Positions 5,231 to 8,399 of a stretch of 8,399 nucleotides of DNA are shown in pieces. The first letter of the stretch is position 1. Each line of letters opens with the position of its first letter. The stretch is taken from contig JAQWAM010000035.1 of the NCBI GenBank assembly GCA_028707675.1, forward strand, positions 1 to 8,399. Reading direction: 5' to 3'. Source of the stretch: Kiritimatiellia bacterium (GTDB taxonomy: Bacteria; Verrucomicrobiota; Kiritimatiellia; RFP12; UBA1067). Position numbers and translations under genes: made by a program. Under the pieces are notes generated by a model that worked only from the letters and a program-made list of their open reading frames with translations, did no database searches and was not told the DNA's origin.

Positions 5231-5308
5231 GATTACGATTACGAGCAAGATTACGATTACGAAAAGTCTCCATTTTTCCTAATCTTAATCCTAATCCTAA
5301 TCTTAATC
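5231..5308. repeat. GATTA-unit inverted repeat (35-bp arms)
   Basis: The left arm (5231-5265) is built of GATTACGATTACG blocks around a GAGCAA centre. The right arm (5274-5308) is built of CTAATC/TTAATC units. The arms pair at 28 of 35 positions, without gaps, around an 8-base loop (5266-5273). It lies 30 bases upstream of the oxidoreductase start codon, so it would form a long hairpin in that gene's leader if transcribed. No coding potential is evident. Confidence 0.8.
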
Positions 5309-5338
5309 AGCTTGAAGTTATAGGTAAGGGGAGACATT

Positions 5339-6721
5339 ATGATGAAGATATCGCGACGCCGTTTCGCGGCGGGGGCCGGCACGTTGCTGGCCATGCCTAT
5401 GATCGTGCCTTCGGGCTGCGTCAGCGCCTGCAAATGCCGCCGGCCGCCGCCTTCGGAGCGCGTCAATTTCGGCATGCTGGGTTACGGCACAATGGCGCAG
5501 GACAATATCGGTAACTTTCTGCACAATGACAGGGTGCAGCTGATATCCGTATGCGATCCGGTATCGGAGGGTCCGCTGTACGGCTACAAGGCCGAGCGTG
5601 TGGGCGGGCGCGAGCCGGGACGGCGCAAGGTCAACGAGTTTTATGCCAAACAGAAAGAGCGGCCGGGATATGACGGCTGCAAGGTCTTCAGCGATTTCCG
5701 CGAGATGCTGGACGACCCCGCGCTCGACGCGGTGTGCGTCAGCACGCCGGATCACTGGCACGCCCTGCACACGGTGTGGGCGGCCAAGAAGGGCAAGCAC
5801 ATCTACGGACAGAAGCCGCTCTATCTGACGGTGGCGGAGGGGCGCGCCATGGTGCGCGCGGTGCGGCGCGCCGGCGTCACCTTCCAGACCGGAGCGCAGT
5901 CGCGCTCGAACGATTATTTCCGCATGGCCTGCGAGCTGGTGCGCAACAACCGGATCGGCAAACTGCAGCGTGTCGAGGTGGGGCTGAACAAAGGCCACGC
6001 CACATTCGGCAAGACGCCGGAGCAGTTGAGCGAAACGCCTTTGGCCAAGCCGCCGGACTACGTGGACTTCGATCTTTGGCTGGGCCCGGCCCCGGAGCGG
6101 CGCTTCACGCCCAAAATCCACCATCCGATGCAGTGGCGCTACAATCTGGACTACTCGTGCGGCATGCTGACGGACTTCGCGGCCCACCAGCTCGACATCA
6201 TGCAGTGGGCCTTGGGCAAGGACGGGATCGAGCCGGTCGCCATCGAGAACATCAAGGGGCGCCTGCCGCCCGCGTCCGACCTCTACAACACTTTGGCCGA
6301 GCCTTTCTCCTTCGAGATCGTTTACGGCGACGGACAGCGTGTGCACGTATCGTCCGAATATCCCTATGGCTGTCACTTCTACGGCGAAAACGGCAAGAAG
6401 ATTTATGCGACCAACGGCAAACTCGAGACCAATCCGCCGGAGCTGATTCGCGAGAAGATCGGGGAAGACGAGATCCGGCTGATCCGCAGCGGGCAGCAGG
6501 AGAAGAACTTCATCGAGAACATTTACAGCGGGGGCGCGCCGATCTCGCCGGTGGAGGCGGGCTTCTCGTCGTTGACGCCCGCCGTGTTGGCGCACATCGG
6601 CATGCGCCTCGGCCGCAGCTCTCTCAGATGGCAGGCTGACAAGACGCGCTTCGTCGGTGACGAGGCGGCGGACAAGCTGCTCGAGCCGCACATGCGCGGG
6701 CAGTGGCGGCTGGACGTGTAG
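5339..6721 (+). CDS. Tat-exported Gfo/Idh/MocA-family oxidoreductase
   Basis: This is a 460-residue NAD(P)-dependent oxidoreductase-type protein whose exact substrate (sugar, inositol or sugar derivative) cannot be read from sequence. The N-terminus MMKISRRRF with a hydrophobic stretch to MIVPSGC is a twin-arginine signal; Cys27 could be a lipid site, though the lipobox is imperfect, and Cys31 and Cys33 follow. The Rossmann domain begins at NFGMLGYGTMAQ (43-54), with SVCDP after it and TPDHWHALH around residues 136-144. The family's EKP motif reads QKP (158-160). The C-terminal domain has CGMLTDFAAHQLDIMQWAL with His283 at the usual catalytic histidine position. GGGGAG precedes the ATG-ATG start, so 5342 is equally possible. 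Exported members like this are common in PVC bacteria. A transporter binding protein gene follows after 32 bases. Confidence 0.9.
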   Translation: MMKISRRRFAAGAGTLLAMPMIVPSGCVSACKCRRPPPSERVNFGMLGYGTMAQDNIGNFLHNDRVQLISVCDPVSEGPLYGYKAERVGGREPGRRKVNEFYAKQKERPGYDGCKVFSDFREMLDDPALDAVCVSTPDHWHALHTVWAAKKGKHIYGQKPLYLTVAEGRAMVRAVRRAGVTFQTGAQSRSNDYFRMACELVRNNRIGKLQRVEVGLNKGHATFGKTPEQLSETPLAKPPDYVDFDLWLGPAPERRFTPKIHHPMQWRYNLDYSCGMLTDFAAHQLDIMQWALGKDGIEPVAIENIKGRLPPASDLYNTLAEPFSFEIVYGDGQRVHVSSEYPYGCHFYGENGKKIYATNGKLETNPPELIREKIGEDEIRLIRSGQQEKNFIENIYSGGAPISPVEAGFSSLTPAVLAHIGMRLGRSSLRWQADKTRFVGDEAADKLLEPHMRGQWRLDV

Positions 6722-6753
6722 GCGCGCGGTTGTGTTTGAGGCGAGGTCGCGGC

Positions 6754-8399
6754 GTGGGAAAAGGATGGCAGACAAGTGGCGCGGCATTGATGCTGGCGCT
6801 GGCGGCGGGCGGCGAGACGGTTTTCCGGCGCGGCATGGAGCGGGTGTCCAGCATGGATCCGGCGGCGGCGGTGTCATTGTATGCCTCGCGCGCGGTGCAG
6901 CTTGTTTACGAGCCTCTGCTGGAGTTCGATTACGCGGAGCGGCCGTACCGTCTGGTTCCGGGTCTGGCTGAATCCTTGCCGGAGGTGCGGTCGAACGGGC
7001 TGGTCTATGTGTTCCGCATCCATCCTGAGGCGCGTTTCCATTCCGACCGCTGTTTCGGTGCGGCCGCGGGGGGCGGAGCGCGCGGGCGGGCGGTGTGCGC
7101 CGAGGACGTGGTTTACTCGCTCAAGCGGCTGGCTGACAGGCGCGTCGCCTCGCCTGGCGCGTGGCTGGTGGAGGACATGATCGCGGGGATGCGGGCGTTC
7201 GCGGACGCCAGCCTGACGGGAGACGCGACGGATTATGCGTTTGACGTCTCCGGGCTGAAGGCTTTGGACGGGCGGACGGTCAGGATCGGACTGACGCGTC
7301 CCGCGCACCAGTTCATCTGGTACATGGCGATGGCCTACACGGCGGTGGTGCCGCGCGAGGCGGTGGATTTTTACGGGGCGGATTTCGGCGGCCATGCGGT
7401 CGGCACAGGGCCGTACCGTCTGGCGGGATGGCGGCGCAACCACCAGATGACATTTGAGCGCGACGCCGGCTGGCGGGGCTGGCCCGCGCGCGGCGGCGGG
7501 CCGCGGCCTTTCGACAAAGTGGTTTACCGGGTAATCGACGACAGCTCGACGCAGTGGCTGTGTTTTCTGGCGGGCGAGCTGGATTTTTTGGGGGAGATAT
7601 CACGCGACAATTGGGACGCGGTGATCGGGGCGGACGGCGCGCTGGCACACGATCTGCGCGAACAAGGCATAAGCCTGTATTCCATGCCTGCGCTGGAGGT
7701 CGCGTATGTAGGAATCAACATGGAAGACCCGGTTCTGGGCAAAAACCGGGCTTTGCGGCAGGCGCTCAACTGCGCTTTCGACAGCGGGGCCTGGGCGCGT
7801 TTTCTGAACAATCAGGTTCTGCCGTGCGACGGGCCGGTTCCGCCGGGGATCGAGGGCAGGTTAGAGAGCCCGTTCCCGTACGCCTATGATTTGGAGAGGG
7901 CCAGGGCGCTTTTGCGCGAGGCGGGGTATCCGGAGGGGGTTGACCCGCGGACCGGGCGCCGGCTGGAGCTTACGCTGGATTTGGGCCGCACTTCACAGGA
8001 CATCCGCGAATCCACCGAGCTGATGGTGGCTTTTTTCGGACGGGTAGGCATCGCGCTCAAGCCGCAATACCACAACTGGCCCACTTTCCTGCGCCGCGTG
8101 TCGGGGCGTCAGAGCCAGATGTTCCGTATCGGCTGGGTGGGGGATTATCCCGACGCGGAGAACTTCCTTCAGCTTTTTTACGGCAAGAACGTGTCGCCGG
8201 GGCCGAACCGGACGAATTTCGCCGATGACGGATTCGACCGTCTTTACGAGGCGGCCTGCGGCGCTGCGGACGCGGCGGAGCGCGACCGTTGCTGGGCTGA
8301 CGCGCAGGCGTTGGTGCGTGAAGAGTGCCCGTGGATATTCCTGCATTTCAGGCGGGCCTACAGCCTTTGCCAAGCGCGTGTGCTGAACTATGTGCCGTC
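6754..8399 (+). CDS. ABC transporter substrate-binding protein, family 5 (oligopeptide/dipeptide type), 3' end outside the window
   Basis: The open frame runs to the window edge (548 codons, no stop), so the C-terminus is missing. Family-5 solute-binding proteins deliver peptides, nickel or some sugars to an ABC importer from outside the inner membrane. Visible motifs are RVSSMDPAAA (30-39), AVQLVYEPLLEFD, PGLAESLP, VFRIHPEARFHSD, the AEDVVYSLKRL segment, GTGPYRLAGWRRN, VAYVGINMEDP, LRQALNCAFD, and GWVGDYPDAEN (460-470), the family's late hallmark followed by NRTNFADDGFDRLYEAA. GTG 6754 is preferred: GAGGCGAGG (6738-6746) precedes it and a short basic-hydrophobic signal-like start (ALMLALAAGG) follows. 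ATG 6790 is an alternative without a ribosome site. The signal is short, so the true N-terminus is uncertain. The ligand is unknown. It is probably transcribed with the oxidoreductase. Confidence 0.88.
   Translation, partial: MGKGWQTSGAALMLALAAGGETVFRRGMERVSSMDPAAAVSLYASRAVQLVYEPLLEFDYAERPYRLVPGLAESLPEVRSNGLVYVFRIHPEARFHSDRCFGAAAGGGARGRAVCAEDVVYSLKRLADRRVASPGAWLVEDMIAGMRAFADASLTGDATDYAFDVSGLKALDGRTVRIGLTRPAHQFIWYMAMAYTAVVPREAVDFYGADFGGHAVGTGPYRLAGWRRNHQMTFERDAGWRGWPARGGGPRPFDKVVYRVIDDSSTQWLCFLAGELDFLGEISRDNWDAVIGADGALAHDLREQGISLYSMPALEVAYVGINMEDPVLGKNRALRQALNCAFDSGAWARFLNNQVLPCDGPVPPGIEGRLESPFPYAYDLERARALLREAGYPEGVDPRTGRRLELTLDLGRTSQDIRESTELMVAFFGRVGIALKPQYHNWPTFLRRVSGRQSQMFRIGWVGDYPDAENFLQLFYGKNVSPGPNRTNFADDGFDRLYEAACGAADAAERDRCWADAQALVREECPWIFLHFRRAYSLCQARVLNYVP

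Larger units (their letters stand above)
5167..5328 (+). repeat. 14-bp direct repeats bracketing a 134-bp segment
   Basis: AAGTTATAGGTAAG occurs exactly at 5167-5180 and 5315-5328. Between the two lie stem-loop copy 2 and the GATTA inverted repeat. The second copy runs straight into the GGGGAG ribosome site of the oxidoreductase. The pair may mark an insertion with duplicated target, or a local duplication of leader sequence. Confidence 0.6.

Noticed and set aside
4992..5308. CRISPR array
   Set aside because: The repeats are short, of several different types, and lack regular unique spacers of 25-40 bases. No cas gene is present.
5212..5514. Plus-strand open frame across the GATTA repeat
   Set aside because: It translates to low-complexity Arg/Leu and Asn/Pro/Leu repeats, then reads the oxidoreductase gene out of frame. 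It is not a gene.
5318..6877. 519-codon minus-strand open frame opposite the oxidoreductase
   Set aside because: The plus-strand gene carries full family motifs with a ribosome site. The antisense frame has none and is long only because of high third-position GC.

Overview
The window looks like a GC-rich bacterial chromosome segment, probably from the PVC superphylum (Kiritimatiellota, Verrucomicrobiota or Lentisphaerota-like). This placement is an inference. It rests on a Tat-exported Gfo/Idh/MocA-type oxidoreductase, on intergenic gaps filled with short degenerate repeats and hairpins, and on overall composition. No species is claimed.

Left end (1-560): the 3' part of a 5S rRNA gene and its strong intrinsic terminator close an rRNA operon. 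Directly after the terminator the frame encodes the C-terminal two thirds of an alternative-oxidase/plastid-terminal-oxidase-like diiron protein. The first metal-ligand helix is missing, so this is probably a 5'-truncated gene remnant, or a junction artefact at the rRNA operon.

Branched-chain amino acid block (about 650-3254): a promoter, a short leader peptide rich in Ile/Leu/Val codons, and mutually exclusive antiterminator and terminator hairpins precede the acetolactate synthase large subunit (ilvB-type). The small subunit (ilvH/ilvN-type) follows. The leader has every part of a classical translation-coupled transcription attenuator, so supply of branched-chain aminoacyl-tRNA probably controls the two acetolactate synthase genes.

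Middle (3255-4920): shikimate dehydrogenase (aroE) on + overlaps, tail to tail, a threonylcarbamoyl-AMP synthase (TsaC/Sua5 family) on -. AroE has an acidic residue where the usual NADP-binding Asn-Arg-Thr lies.

Intergenic region 4921-5338: a dense, apparently non-coding stretch. It holds a candidate promoter, a 17-bp palindrome, a heptamer array, two copies of a 43-bp stem-loop element with differing tetraloops, a 54-bp imperfect palindrome, and a 78-bp GATTA-rich inverted repeat. All of these lie upstream of the Tat-exported oxidoreductase.

Right end (5339-8399): the Gfo/Idh/MocA-type oxidoreductase is followed after 32 bases by a family-5 (oligopeptide/dipeptide type) ABC transporter substrate-binding protein that runs off the window. 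Both proteins are probably exported. Other genes of a transport or catabolic cluster may lie beyond the right edge.
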